Positions 1 through 8,673 are shown, counted from the stretch's first letter. The stretch is 64,000 nt of DNA from JBBQSN01 sp963825505 (GCA_963825505.1 CAWGTL010000006.1:1-64000); one strand, 5' to 3'. The notes: generated from the letters alone by a model not told the origin. Numbers and translations: made by a program.

Positions 1-227
1 CGTACACGGTGCTGTTGCCCGACCGGGACGAGGTGATCGGCTGTGTCTACTTCAAGCCCACGAGTCCGGCACGCCCCGGCGCGGTCGTCGTGCGGTCGTG
101 GGTCACCGCCGAGCATTCCGATCTCGACAAACCCCTCGACGAGGCCGTGACCAGGTGGCTCGCTGAGGACTGGCCGTTGTCAGTGGTGGAGTACGCGCCA
201 CGTCGATCGGGCATCCGCATTCGATGA
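1..227 (+). CDS. Partial acetyltransferase-like protein, C-terminal end
   Basis: The reading frame is open from the first bases of the window, so the gene begins outside it; the GTG at 9 is an internal Val. The visible 74 or so residues contain VLLPDRDEVIGCVYF and VRSWVTAEHSDLDKPL, and end in WPLSVVEYAPR. I recognise this as the C-terminal half of a GNAT-like N-acetyltransferase family common in actinobacteria. The acetyl-CoA-binding part lies upstream and cannot be judged. The substrate is unknown. It is followed by about 100 bases without a gene, then genes on the other strand. Confidence 0.6.
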   Translation, partial: YTVLLPDRDEVIGCVYFKPTSPARPGAVVVRSWVTAEHSDLDKPLDEAVTRWLAEDWPLSVVEYAPRRSGIRIR

Positions 228-330
228 CGGTGGGGAGCTCGGCGATGACGGTGTCAACCCGCGCTACGGGGCGCCGTACGACGTTGCCCCGAGGGCGAGT
301 CGATCGAGTGCCGGGAGCGATCGGTCGTCG

Positions 331-816
331 TCACTGTTGTTGACGCTGTTGCGTCGGACTTGTTGCCTTCACCCTCGGACGCAACAGACGGAAGATGCGT
401 ACTCGGTTCCTCCAGAGGTGGACGAACATGACGAGGATGCTGGCGATGCCGGTGACCATGTGGGTCCCGGCCAACCCTGCGGCAGCGGACCAGCCGAGCC
501 AGAGGGGGAACCCGGTGATGATGCAGGTGCCTACCAGCGCCCCGAAGGTTGCGTTGAGGACACCGAGCCCGAATTCTCGATGCTGTCGCCTCCGAATCCA
601 GACCCCTCTGATCCAGGCCGCGTTCCCTGTCAGGTGGACAGCGATGATCGGGATCAGCGCGATACCCACCCAGGAGTGGAGGGTGTAGTCCGGCCCTTCC
701 CGGGTCAAGAACTCGGCGATGAATGCCACCAGCAGTATCGCCGGGAGCACGACCCTCGCGGCGCGCGTGCGAGCCCATCTCGGCAGCGCGCCACCGCGAT
801 TCCGTGTCGTGGTCAT
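331..816 (-). CDS. DUF4405-type integral membrane protein
   Basis: A 161-residue protein starting at MTTTRNRGG (ATG at 816). A longer frame runs up to 867 but would overlap the upstream gene's stop at 834, so the 816 start is preferred. It has about four hydrophobic segments, with histidines in them (HSWVGIALIPIIAVHLTG; GTHMVTGIASILVMFVHLW), the layout of DUF4405/cytochrome-b561-like small haem-binding membrane proteins. The C-terminus is basic and glutamine-rich. It lies 17 bases after the NmrA-like reductase gene on the same strand, so the two are probably cotranscribed. A redox role is inferred from the histidines and from the neighbour. Confidence 0.6.
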   Translation of the reverse strand: MTTTRNRGGALPRWARTRAARVVLPAILLVAFIAEFLTREGPDYTLHSWVGIALIPIIAVHLTGNAAWIRGVWIRRRQHREFGLGVLNATFGALVGTCIITGFPLWLGWSAAAGLAGTHMVTGIASILVMFVHLWRNRVRIFRLLRPRVKATSPTQQRQQQ

Positions 817-833
817 CGGGTCGTCCGCGCCGA

Positions 834-1679
834 TCACGAGGGGAGTGCGGCGAAGTAGTCGTCCCATGGTTGATGGGGTCGGCCGGTGGCCGCCTCGAAG
901 TCGCTCGGCTGGTCGTGGGCTCCGTTGCGGATGCCTTCGTAGATCCCGGCGATCACCGATCCCATGAAGTCGCCGAGGGCCGCGACGCGATCGGCTCGGT
1001 ACTCCTCGACCGTCATCGGGCGGTAGACCAGCTGCGTCTCGAACGCCCCGTTGAGAAGCTCGACCAGCTGCGCCTGCGTCAGGGGCTCACCGTGGAGCCT
1101 GTAGGTGCGACCGTTGTGGGCCGGCTGGCTCAGCATCCGTGCGTAGGCGTCGGCCAGCTCCGGGCGAGTCGTGTAGCCACACTTCGCGTCGCCGGCGCAG
1201 TTCGCGACCTCGCCCGCAGCGACGTACGCAACGAGGCTCTCGATGTCCGGCTCGATGTAGATGCCGTTGCGTCCGATCACCCAGTCCATCCCGCTGCTAC
1301 GAACGTCGGCTTCGCTCTGGCGATTGCTCTGCACGACCGGGGAGAACGCCGTGCCCTCCTCTGCACCCTGCACGCTGGTGTACACGACCTTGCCCACGCC
1401 GGCCGCCCGGGCGGCGTCCAGCACGTTGCGGTGCTGCTGGACACGCTCCTCGGGCTGCTCGTTGCCCGACACCAACAGCAGCGTCGCCACCCCCTTCAGC
1501 GACGTCGACAACTGATCGATGTCGGAGTAGTCACCCGGACGGACGTCGATGTCCAACCCTTCGGCACGCTCGGGGGTACGTGCGAGACCCACGACGGTCT
1601 GAGCGGGGTCGAGGCGTGTGAGGGCTCCTACGACGGCACGCCCGAGCTGGCCGGAAACGGCGGTGACGGCAATGGTCAT
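834..1679 (-). CDS. NAD(P)H-binding NmrA/QorB-like oxidoreductase
   Basis: A 281-residue Rossmann-fold protein starting MTIAVTAVSGQLGRAVVGAL, with the dinucleotide-binding glycine motif in the first 12 residues. The frame is open to 1736, but the ATG at 1679 matches the family N-terminus. The segments VVYTSVQGAEEG and DWVIGRNGIYIEPDI fit the atypical short-chain reductases NmrA and QorB (quinone oxidoreductase 2). It is divergent from a broken AraC-family regulator gene beginning at 1735, a common regulator/reductase pair, and is followed by the DUF4405 membrane gene. The likely role is NAD(P)H-dependent quinone or redox sensing; the substrate is not determinable. Confidence 0.75.
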   Translation of the reverse strand: MTIAVTAVSGQLGRAVVGALTRLDPAQTVVGLARTPERAEGLDIDVRPGDYSDIDQLSTSLKGVATLLLVSGNEQPEERVQQHRNVLDAARAAGVGKVVYTSVQGAEEGTAFSPVVQSNRQSEADVRSSGMDWVIGRNGIYIEPDIESLVAYVAAGEVANCAGDAKCGYTTRPELADAYARMLSQPAHNGRTYRLHGEPLTQAQLVELLNGAFETQLVYRPMTVEEYRADRVAALGDFMGSVIAGIYEGIRNGAHDQPSDFEAATGRPHQPWDDYFAALPS

Positions 1680-1734
1680 GGCTCCCAGTCTGGGCGATCT
1701 CGCGTTCGTCGCCGTGGTGCTAGCGTGACGAAAC

Positions 1735-2638
1735 ATGGTCGGATCTCGTCATCTCGTGGATCGGGCCCCGATCGAGATCGAGTTCGATCCACCACGCCAC
1801 CGTCGGGGCATACCTGTCGAGGTCGTCAACCGGTCCGGGCTCCTGGCCCGGATCACCGCCCGGCAACTGGAGAGCCGCCAACGAGCCGACTTCCACCAGC
1901 TGGTGCTGTGCACCGCCGGTCATGGCACCCACGACGTCGACTTCGAATCCGTGGAGCTGTCGGTGGGCACACTGCTGCACATCCACCCGGGTCAGGTCCA
2001 GCGATTCGTCCCGGAACCGACTTCGAGGCACACGTGGTGGTGTGGCCGTCCCAGTCCCACCACGCCGACCCCGAGTCTCCTGCGTGGTACCCGGGTTGTG
2101 AAGCCCCCACACGCTGGCAGCTCGAGGGCGAGCTGTTGGCCAAGACTCTCGGGTGGGTCGACGAGCTCCGGCAGGAGCAGGACAGATTCGACGGGTCGTC
2201 TCGCCACATCGAGCTCATGCGGGCTCTCCTGGCCGCGCTGCTGTTGCGTGTCGCCATCGAGCTGCCCGACGCTCCCGCAGCGTCAGCCGGCTTTCCCCGC
2301 CCTATCTGGCGTTTCGAGAGCTCATCGAGGAGCAGCTGTACCAGCGGCCCAAGGTCGTCGATCTCGCCCGGGAGATCGGATACAGCACCCGCACCCTCGA
2401 CCGGGCGTGCCAACAGGTCTCCGGCCAGACCGCCAAGCAGGTCCTCGACGAACGGATCGCCCTGGAAGTCCGCCGCCTCTTGACTCACACCAACCAACCC
2501 ATCTCCCGCATCGCCGCCGACCTCGGGTTCCACGACCCGTCGAACTTCTCCAAGTTCGTCAAACGCCACCTCGGCGACCTCCCCGGTCGCATCCGCGACG
2601 ACCTGAGCCCGGCACACCGTGTCGCATCTCGACCCTGA
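1735..2638 (+). pseudogene. AraC-family transcriptional regulator, two frameshifts
   Basis: One regulator of about 301 residues is spread over three frames. 1735 to about 2020 encodes the N-terminal ligand-binding half (MVGSRHLVDRAPIEIEF to LLHIHPGQVQRFVPEP). About 2020 to 2300 continues as DFEAHVVVWPS to IELPDAPAASAGFPR. About 2300 to 2638 encodes the helix-turn-helix half (YLAFRELIEEQLYQRPKVV, REIGYSTRTLDRACQQVSG, IAADLGFHDPSNFSKFVKRH). Adding one C near 2020 and one C near 2298, each in a short C run, restores a single frame of normal AraC length. It is therefore either recently inactivated or affected by sequencing error. It diverges from the NmrA-like gene it probably controlled. Confidence 0.8.
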
Positions 2639-2733
2639 CCTGTCCAACCGACACCTTGAAGTGGGAGCACCGCCCGAAAGGCTCGTGGACAGCGCGCTCA
2701 ACCGAGCGAATCCCACCTGAAGGAGAACCCCTC

Positions 2734-3651
2734 GTGCCTCGTCCTCGTTTCGTGGCGGCGTCGATCGCCGTCGCTCTGACCGCCACCTTCGTCCCGACCC
2801 TCGCCGGGGCGACCGGCTACAGCAGCGAGAGCCGTGGGCGAACCTCCGGCGTCGACTTCGGCGCCTGCACCGAGCTCTCCACCGGCACGACCGTCCCGCT
2901 TGCGAAGCTCCAGGCTCGGGTGCCCGACGCAGTACCCGTCTTGAGCCTGACCGACCAGGGCTTCGTGTTCCCAGGCTCGGACGAGCTCGGCATCCTCATC
3001 ATCCGCACGCTCGACTGCGACTCGATCACCGTCACCCGTGAGGGACGCAGCCGGACCCAGCCCGACCGCCACATCGCTCACGTCGGCACGCCCGTCGACG
3101 CCTCGGTGCTTCCGGCCACTCCGTTCAGCAACGACGGAGGCAACGGAGCCGACTTCAACAACTACATCTTCGCCTACTACTCCGACTCATCGATCTACCG
3201 CAACGCCATGCGGCGGGCCGGTGTGCAGAACGTGGCCCCGGCGCGGATCAACATGCACGACGAGACAGTCGACGAATGCGTGCTCGACCGGACGGTGACC
3301 GTGCGGCCCCACACCGGACGCAGCAACTACGGGTTCACCGCCACCGGCGTCATTCCCGACGCATCGTGCGAGCCGCCGGTCGTACCGTTCATCGCCAACT
3401 GGTGGAGCGTCCACCACGGTGAGGCCTCCGTGCTGTCCAACAACATCGCCGGCCAGTCAGCCATCTTCATCAACCCCGCGGAGACCGTGATCTCGATCGA
3501 CGCCGGCCGCCGCTCCCAGCTCGCTGACCTGTTCGGGGCCGACACCGCATCCGCCGATGCCTTCGGAGTCATCGGCGCGATTCCCGCGACCGACGGACGC
3601 GACATGGTCATCACCCGAGCCGGCGCACTCCTCGACGCGAACGCCGAATGA
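2734..3651 (+). CDS. Secreted protein of unknown function
   Basis: The start is a GTG at 2734, preceded by a strong AAGGAG ribosome site at 2720-2725. The 305-residue product opens with a Sec signal peptide: PRPRFV, then hydrophobic ASIAVALTATFVPTLA, then GATG as probable cleavage zone. The mature part has four spaced cysteines (GACTELS, LDCDSIT, DECVLDR, ASCEPP) that could form two disulfides. No catalytic motif is recognised. The frame continues upstream without a stop through the AraC remnant, but the signal peptide and ribosome site fix the start. It lies about 95 bases after the broken regulator and probably has its own promoter. Function not assigned. Confidence 0.7.
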   Translation: MPRPRFVAASIAVALTATFVPTLAGATGYSSESRGRTSGVDFGACTELSTGTTVPLAKLQARVPDAVPVLSLTDQGFVFPGSDELGILIIRTLDCDSITVTREGRSRTQPDRHIAHVGTPVDASVLPATPFSNDGGNGADFNNYIFAYYSDSSIYRNAMRRAGVQNVAPARINMHDETVDECVLDRTVTVRPHTGRSNYGFTATGVIPDASCEPPVVPFIANWWSVHHGEASVLSNNIAGQSAIFINPAETVISIDAGRRSQLADLFGADTASADAFGVIGAIPATDGRDMVITRAGALLDANAE

Positions 3652-3661
3652 GTGACCAACA

Positions 3662-4050
3662 TCACCTAGCTCGAGAGGCTCCGGACGGCAGCCTGTGCGC
3701 TCGTGGGGTAGGGCGTTGAGCGCGGTCACGACGAACCGACGAGCCTTCAAAGGCCTGGGTGATCGCGGCCGTGGTGCGGCGTGCGCCAGTCTTGAGGTAC
3801 TCCATGGCACGGAGTGAGGCCGCGCGAGCGTCGAGGCTCGAACCGGCGACACAGTCCTCGAGGACTCGGCAGAAGTAGTCGTGTTGGTGGGCGTCGACAA
3901 AGCTGTAGTGGACACAGACGTCAGTAGCCACCAACCAGGATGAGGGTGTCTGCCTGAATACCGAGATCGCCGCGAACCTCGGCGCGCGGCCCGACGGCTA
4001 CGTCATCCGGAAGCGTCGCTACTCGTGCTTCTTCGGACCGAGCTCCGCAC
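3662..4050. pseudogene. Scrambled isochorismatase-family hydrolase fragments
   Basis: Two pieces of one cysteine-hydrolase family lie head to head. On the minus strand, from about 3980 down to 3662, the reading gives DLGIQADTLILVG, then after a 2-base frameshift near 3931 VATDVCVHYSFVDAHQHDYF, VLEDCVAGSS and AMEYLKTGARRT, the C-terminal half including the family cysteine. On the plus strand about 3954-4050 reads ANLGARPDGYVIRKRRYSCFFG and, after one base shift near 4037, TELRTIGEAG, the middle of the same family. No intact N-terminus is seen. The arrangement implies an inversion or a duplication with deletion; the breakpoint falls at about 3950-3985. It is non-functional. Confidence 0.65.
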
Positions 4051-4562
4051 GATCGGCGAGGCCGGCGGTGGCCCTCTCGGCATGCTCGTCGCCACCATCG
4101 ATCGAACCGCCGCACCTGAGAACACCTGACACCCGATCACACGTACGAGTGGAGAAGCATGACAGCCACGATCCTGATCGCCGCGCTATTGATGGCCCCC
4201 GGGAGACCCGCCTGGTGACGTTCCCGGGACAGGGGCCAATCCGGCGCAGCCCACAGTGGGCGGAGCGACACGGGTCGGAGTCGATCCAGCCGGGCCGCCG
4301 CTGCGACCATCTGGCAACCCTGACCCATCATTGCCTGGGTGCCCGGCGGCGGTGGCCAGCGCAGAGGCGATTCCGTCGCGCGACCGTCCCTCGCGCTGAG
4401 CGGCTTCTGATGCCGAGGTGGCTCCGATCAACTCAGGGGACGAGTACGTTCCATGATCCGCCGGCCGCCGGAGGCCGGATCCGTACTCGCGAACCGGTCG
4501 AGCCCGGGCAGACGACGACCAGTATCGGCGCCTGACGCCGCGTGGCTGACGGGAATGACGAA
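4051..4562. other. Non-coding stretch between isochorismatase remnants and tRNA-Pro
   Basis: About 510 bases in which no convincing gene was found. Open frames exist on both strands, but their translations are arginine- and proline-rich shadows without family motifs. A 20-codon frame starting ATGACAGCCACG at 4159 is hydrophobic (TILIAALLMAP) but too short to call. The stretch joins the decayed genes to the 3' end of tRNA-Pro. Confidence 0.5.
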
Positions 4563-4588
4563 GGGCCCGGCACCGTGGTGCCGGGCCC
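4563..4588 (-). terminator. Hairpin terminator after tRNA-Pro
   Basis: A perfect 11-base-pair stem (GGGCCCGGCAC at 4563-4573, its complement at 4578-4588) with a CGTG loop. It lies 9 bases beyond the 3' end of the minus-strand tRNA-Pro. There is no long T tract, as is usual in high-G+C actinobacteria. It probably ends the tRNA transcript. Confidence 0.75.
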
Positions 4589-4597
4589 CTCTGCTGG

Positions 4598-4671
<74 letters not shown>

Positions 4672-4759
4672 GTGCAGCACCGCAAGGGTAGCCGAGGGCC
4701 GGGCCGGTCACGAAACCGGATCCGGCCCCGACGCCGCACACCGACCTCGGCCGCGCCGC

Positions 4760-5707
4760 TCAGCGGTCTGGCGCGACGAGCGTCAGCAGCGTCGCCTCCG
4801 GCGGGCACGCGAACCGGATCCGCGCGTACGGGGACGTGCCGACGCCTGCGCTGACGTGCAGCCAGCTGGCGCGCTCGCCGACCTGCCACCGGTGCAGGCC
4901 CTTGGCGTAGCGGCGCGGCAGGTCGCAGTTGGTCACCAGGGCACCGACGAACGGGACGCAGACCTGGCCGCCGTGGGTGTGCCCGGCCAGCACGACGTCG
5001 CACCCCTCGGTGGTCATGGCGTCGAGCACCCGGCGGTACGGCGCGTGCGTCACACCGACCCGCAGCCCACCGTCGCCCGTGCTGCCGTCGCCCGTTCCCT
5101 GGTCCCCGTCCGGCGCGGCCGCGGGGTAGCGGTCCCGGCGCAGGTGCGGGTCGTCGACGCCCACCAGCCGCAGCCGGTGGCCGCGCACCTCGAGCTCGTC
5201 GCGGCGGTTGGTGAGGTCGACCCAGCCGGCGCCGGTGAGCCCGCGCACGAGGTCGGCGGTCGGCAGCCGGGGGGCTCGCATCCTCACCTCGGACGGCCGG
5301 GCGAAGTAGCCGAGCGGGTTCTTCGGTACGGCCCCGTAGTAGTCGTTGCTCCCCAGGACGAAGGCCCCCGGACGATCGAGCAGCGGACCGAGGGCGTCCA
5401 GGGCGGTGGGCACGGCGTCACGAGCGGCGAGGTTGTCCCCGGTGTCGACCACCAGGTCCGGCTCGAGCGCGGCGAGGCCGCGGACCCACTCCACCCGGGC
5501 GCGGTCGGACGGAGTGAGGTGGAGGTCGGTGAGGTGCAGCAAGCGCAGCGGACGCGCGCCGCGCGGCAGCACCGGCACCTCGACCCGGCGGAGCCGGAAC
5601 GCGCTCGCCTCGTACCCGGCCCAGGCGAGGGCGCCCACGCCCGTCGCCAGACCGGCGCCGGCCAGGACGCCGAGCGCGCGGACGGTGGAGCGGGCGTCAA
5701 CGGGCAC
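4760..5707 (-). CDS. Metallophosphoesterase, membrane-anchored
   Basis: A 315-residue protein. The frame is open to 5932, but the GTG at 5707 (PVDARSTVRALGVLAG) gives the normal N-terminus, a single hydrophobic anchor at about residues 8-27. The calcineurin-like metal-binding motifs are all present: LLHLTDLHL (D-x-H), VVDTGDN (GD), GSNDYY (GNxD variant), VTHAPYR, and VLAGHTHGGQ (GHTH). This matches the YkuE-like phosphoesterase group of actinobacteria, which in M. tuberculosis sits near ponA2. It is divergent from the YqeY gene, 34 bases between the starts. The substrate is unknown; phosphodiester hydrolysis at the membrane face is inferred. Confidence 0.85.
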   Translation of the reverse strand: MPVDARSTVRALGVLAGAGLATGVGALAWAGYEASAFRLRRVEVPVLPRGARPLRLLHLTDLHLTPSDRARVEWVRGLAALEPDLVVDTGDNLAARDAVPTALDALGPLLDRPGAFVLGSNDYYGAVPKNPLGYFARPSEVRMRAPRLPTADLVRGLTGAGWVDLTNRRDELEVRGHRLRLVGVDDPHLRRDRYPAAAPDGDQGTGDGSTGDGGLRVGVTHAPYRRVLDAMTTEGCDVVLAGHTHGGQVCVPFVGALVTNCDLPRRYAKGLHRWQVGERASWLHVSAGVGTSPYARIRFACPPEATLLTLVAPDR

Positions 5708-5741
5708 GACACCATCCTCCCCCGGCTGCGACGATGAGCGC

Positions 5742-6215
5742 ATGTCCGACCAGACCCCGCTCAAGGACCGCTTCAAGACCGACCTCGTCCAGGCCATGCG
5801 CGACAAGGACGAGCTGCGCCGCACGACCATCCGCGCGCTGATGGCCGCCGTGCGGTCGGCGGAGGTCGCCGGCAGCCAGGCCCGCGAGCTGTCCGAGGAC
5901 GAGCAGCAGGCCGTGGTGCGCACCGAGGCCAAGAAGCGGCGCGAGTCGGCCGAGGTCTACGCCGCGGCCGGCCGCGAGGAGCAGGCCCAGCGCGAGCGCG
6001 ACGAGGAGCAGGTCGTGCTGGCCTACCTGCCCGCGCAGCTGGACGCCGCCGCCCTGTCCGCCGTGGTGGAGCAGGAGGTGGCGGCCGCCGCCGAGCAGGG
6101 CCGCACCGGCATGGCGGCCATGGGTGGCGTCGTCAAGGCCGTCCGCGAGCGGGTGGGCCAGCAGGCCTCGGGCGGCGAGGTCGCCGCCGCCGTCAAGGCC
6201 CGACTGCTGGGCTGA
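5742..6215 (+). CDS. GatB/YqeY domain protein
   Basis: A 157-residue protein starting MSDQTPLKDRFKTDLVQAM. It matches the full length of the stand-alone YqeY family (PLKDRFKTDLVQAMRDKDE at the start, VVLAYLPAQLD in the middle, GGVVKAVRERVGQQASGGEV at the end). YqeY resembles the tRNA-binding tail of the GatB amidotransferase subunit; its cellular role is not settled. It diverges from the metallophosphoesterase and converges with the PBP gene, with 9 bases between the two stop codons. Confidence 0.9.
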   Translation: MSDQTPLKDRFKTDLVQAMRDKDELRRTTIRALMAAVRSAEVAGSQARELSEDEQQAVVRTEAKKRRESAEVYAAAGREEQAQRERDEEQVVLAYLPAQLDAAALSAVVEQEVAAAAEQGRTGMAAMGGVVKAVRERVGQQASGGEVAAAVKARLLG

Positions 6216-6224
6216 CCGAGGCGG

Positions 6225-8480
6225 TCAGTCGTTGCCGCCCGGTGGCGGCTGGATACCGCCACCGCCGCCACCACCGCCGCCGCCGCCACCGCCGCCACCG
6301 CCACCACCGCCACCGGCACCACCGCCACCACCGGTGTCGGGCGGAGTGGTCGAGGGCGGCGGGGTCGACGGTCGTGGCTTCTGGCCGATGATGCTGTTCG
6401 GCGGCTTGGTGAACGACACCTCGGGCATGCCCTTGACGGCTCCCGTCATGTAGGCGTCCCAGGTGGGCAGGGCCAGGGTCGCGCCGTAGACCCGACCCCT
6501 GCGGTCGCCGTTGATGGTCAGGTTGTTCAGCGAGGACGGCTCGTCGTTCGGCGTGCCCACCCAGACCGCGGTCGACAGCCCCTCTGGCGTGAAGCCGGTG
6601 AACCACGTCTCGGTGCTGTCGTTCGTGGTGCCCGTCTTCCCGGCGGCAGGACGGCCGATGTCGGTGCCCCGGGCCGTCCCCCGGATCAGCGTCTGGGTGA
6701 GCCCGTACGCGACACCGTTGGCGACGTCGGCCTCGATCGCCTGCTTGCACTCCGGCTCGGGCTTGGGCAGCACCTTGCCGGAGGCGTCGGTGACCGATCC
6801 GATCGCGATCGGCTTGCACCAGATCCCGTTGTTGGCGAAGGCGGCATAGGCCGCTGCCATCGTCAGGGGAGCCACCTCGTTGGCTCCGAGGACGCTGGAC
6901 GGGAAGGCGTTGAGCTCCTGTCCGTCGGCGCGGTGGACGCCGAGCGCCGCAGCCGTGTCACGGATCTTGCACAGGTCGATCTGGCTGGCCATGTCCATGT
7001 ACGCGGTGTTGACCGACCCGTAGGTGGCTTGCAGCACCGAGATGTTGCCGCGGTTGCTGCCCTCGCTGTTCTTCGGCTCGTAGCCCTTCGAGTCGATGTA
7101 CCCGCACTCCCCGGGGAAGTCGCCGTTGCGGTACTTCCGCGTGTTCGCGGACACCGTCTCGTTCAGCGTGTGACCCGAGGCCAGCCACGTGGCGAGGGTG
7201 AAGGGCTTGTACGTCGACCCGGGCTGGAAGCCGTACTCGCCGCCGCCCATCGCCCTGTCGACGTTGTAGTTGATGGCTGTCCCGCCGGGCACGGGTTCCT
7301 CGGTCTGCTGCGGCGAGTAGACCGAGTTCTGCGCCATCGCCAGGATGCGGCCGGTACCTGCCTCGACCGATGACAGGGCCACGCCCACGCCGGAGGGGTC
7401 CGTCGGCGGCACCCGGTCGTTGACGGCGTCCTGGGCCAGCTGCTGCTTGGTGCGGTCCAGGGTGGTGGTGATCGTGAGGCCCCCGCGGTAGAGCAGGCGC
7501 TGGCGGGCGGCGACGTCGGCGCCGAACGCGGCGTCGTTGAGGACGGTCTTGACCACGTAGTCGCAGAAGTACGCGGCGGTGGCGGCGGCCTCGCAGCCGT
7601 TCTTCACCTCGCGCACCGCGAGCTGGGCCTCCAGCCGCACGGCCGCGGCGGCGTCGTGCTCCTCCTGCGTGATCATCTTCAGGTCGAGCATCCGCTGGAG
7701 CACCGTGTTGCGGCGGTCGTACGCCCGCTTCGGGTAGTCGACCGGGTCGTAGTAGTACGGCGAGCGGATGATCCCGGCGAGCAGCGCGGAATCATGCAGC
7801 GCGAGGTCCTTGGCGCTCTTGGACAGGAAGTGCTGCGCCGCGGTCTCCACCCCGTACTGGCCGTCGCCGAACAGCGCGATGTTGAGGTAGTTCTCCAGGA
7901 TCTGGTCCTTGGTGTACTCCTTCTCCGCGGCCAGGGCGAGCTTGATCTCCCGCACCTTGCGACCCTTGTCCGGGTTCATCAGCGCGGCCTGCTGCTCCTT
8001 GTCGCCGGCGGCGATCGCCTGGTCGAGCAGCACGTTCTTGATCCACTGCTGGGTGAGGGTCGAGGCGCCCTGGGTGTCGCCGCCGGAGGCGTTGTTCGCG
8101 ATCGCGCGCAGGATGCCCTGCGGATCGGCGCCGTTGTGCTCGTAGAAGCGCGAGTCCTCGATCGCGACGGTCGCCTGCCGCATCGACGGCGCCACGTTCG
8201 ACAGCGGCACGAGCACGCGGTTCTCGTAGTAGAAGGTGGCCATCGGCGTGCCGTCCGCCCACAGGATCCGCGACTGCTGCGACAGCGTGCCGACCTGGAG
8301 CTCCTCGGGCAGGGAGTCGAAGAACTCCACCCCGCCCCGGGCCAGCTGCCCGGACGCGCCGACGGCGGGCATGAACAACCCGGCCACCATCACCCCCGCG
8401 AGCATCGCCGTGGAGACGAAGCCGGCGAGGAGACCGAGCACGGATCCGAGCCCCGGAGGGCCACCTGCAGCACGAGCCAT
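6225..8480 (-). CDS. ponA2: Class A penicillin-binding protein, bifunctional
   Basis: 751 residues from the ATG at 8480; an in-frame ATG at 8576 would add 32 residues, but the shorter start places the membrane anchor at residues 12-38. The glycosyltransferase (GT51) domain has catalytic E108 in EDSRFYEHNG and GASTLTQQ at 138-145. The transpeptidase domain has S422-T-Y-K425, S489-V-N491 and K615-T-G617. It polymerises and crosslinks peptidoglycan outside the membrane. No PASTA domain is seen, unlike mycobacterial PonA2. The C-terminus is a proline stretch followed by a glycine run of about 25 residues. Divergent from a whiB gene, as at the whiB4-ponA2 locus of mycobacteria. Confidence 0.93.
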   Translation of the reverse strand: MARAAGGPPGLGSVLGLLAGFVSTAMLAGVMVAGLFMPAVGASGQLARGGVEFFDSLPEELQVGTLSQQSRILWADGTPMATFYYENRVLVPLSNVAPSMRQATVAIEDSRFYEHNGADPQGILRAIANNASGGDTQGASTLTQQWIKNVLLDQAIAAGDKEQQAALMNPDKGRKVREIKLALAAEKEYTKDQILENYLNIALFGDGQYGVETAAQHFLSKSAKDLALHDSALLAGIIRSPYYYDPVDYPKRAYDRRNTVLQRMLDLKMITQEEHDAAAAVRLEAQLAVREVKNGCEAAATAAYFCDYVVKTVLNDAAFGADVAARQRLLYRGGLTITTTLDRTKQQLAQDAVNDRVPPTDPSGVGVALSSVEAGTGRILAMAQNSVYSPQQTEEPVPGGTAINYNVDRAMGGGEYGFQPGSTYKPFTLATWLASGHTLNETVSANTRKYRNGDFPGECGYIDSKGYEPKNSEGSNRGNISVLQATYGSVNTAYMDMASQIDLCKIRDTAAALGVHRADGQELNAFPSSVLGANEVAPLTMAAAYAAFANNGIWCKPIAIGSVTDASGKVLPKPEPECKQAIEADVANGVAYGLTQTLIRGTARGTDIGRPAAGKTGTTNDSTETWFTGFTPEGLSTAVWVGTPNDEPSSLNNLTINGDRRGRVYGATLALPTWDAYMTGAVKGMPEVSFTKPPNSIIGQKPRPSTPPPSTTPPDTGGGGGAGGGGGGGGGGGGGGGGGGGGIQPPPGGND
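6255..6332. repeat. CCACCGCC-type triplet repeat coding poly-glycine
   Basis: About 78 bases of near-perfect CCN triplets (CCACCGCC mixtures) in the last part of the PBP gene. On the coding strand they are GGN codons giving a glycine run with one alanine interruption. It is in frame and ends just before QPPPGGND and the stop. Length variation by slippage is expected. Confidence 0.9.
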
Positions 8481-8568
8481 GGGCCCAGGGTACGTCGCGA
8501 ACCTGAGAACCCGGGCCTCCGACCGCGCCGGGGCGGCTGAGCCGGGTGGGTCGGTGGGGACGGACGGT

Positions 8569-8586
8569 CTAGTCATTTCGGACTAG
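8569..8586. promoter_or_regulatory. Inverted repeat between ponA2 and whiB
   Basis: CTAGTC at 8569-8574 and GACTAG at 8581-8586 form perfect 6-base arms around ATTTCG. It lies in the 238-base divergent gap between the PBP start (8480) and the WhiB start (8719). The position suits an operator or promoter element for either gene; no protein can be assigned to it. Confidence 0.4.
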
Positions 8587-8653
8587 GACCAACCACCCCG
8601 CTGGGGGATGGGTGCGGGAGGCATGTCCCCGTACCTTTCAAGGACAGGTCCTA

Positions 8654-8673
8654 CCCCGGCGGCGACGCCGGGG
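8654..8673 (+). promoter_or_regulatory. GNRA-loop hairpin in the whiB leader
   Basis: CCCCGGCG (8654-8661), loop GCGA, CGCCGGGG (8666-8673): a perfect 8-base-pair stem closed by a GNRA tetraloop, 45 bases before the WhiB start. It could be a leader structure affecting translation or stability. Just upstream AGGACAGGTCCT (8641-8652) has 5-base inverted arms. Confidence 0.4.

Noticed and set aside
254..967. Several long overlapping open frames on both strands
   Set aside because: Their translations are Arg/Asp/His-rich shadows of the DUF4405 and NmrA-like genes; only the minus-strand frame with membrane segments is coding.
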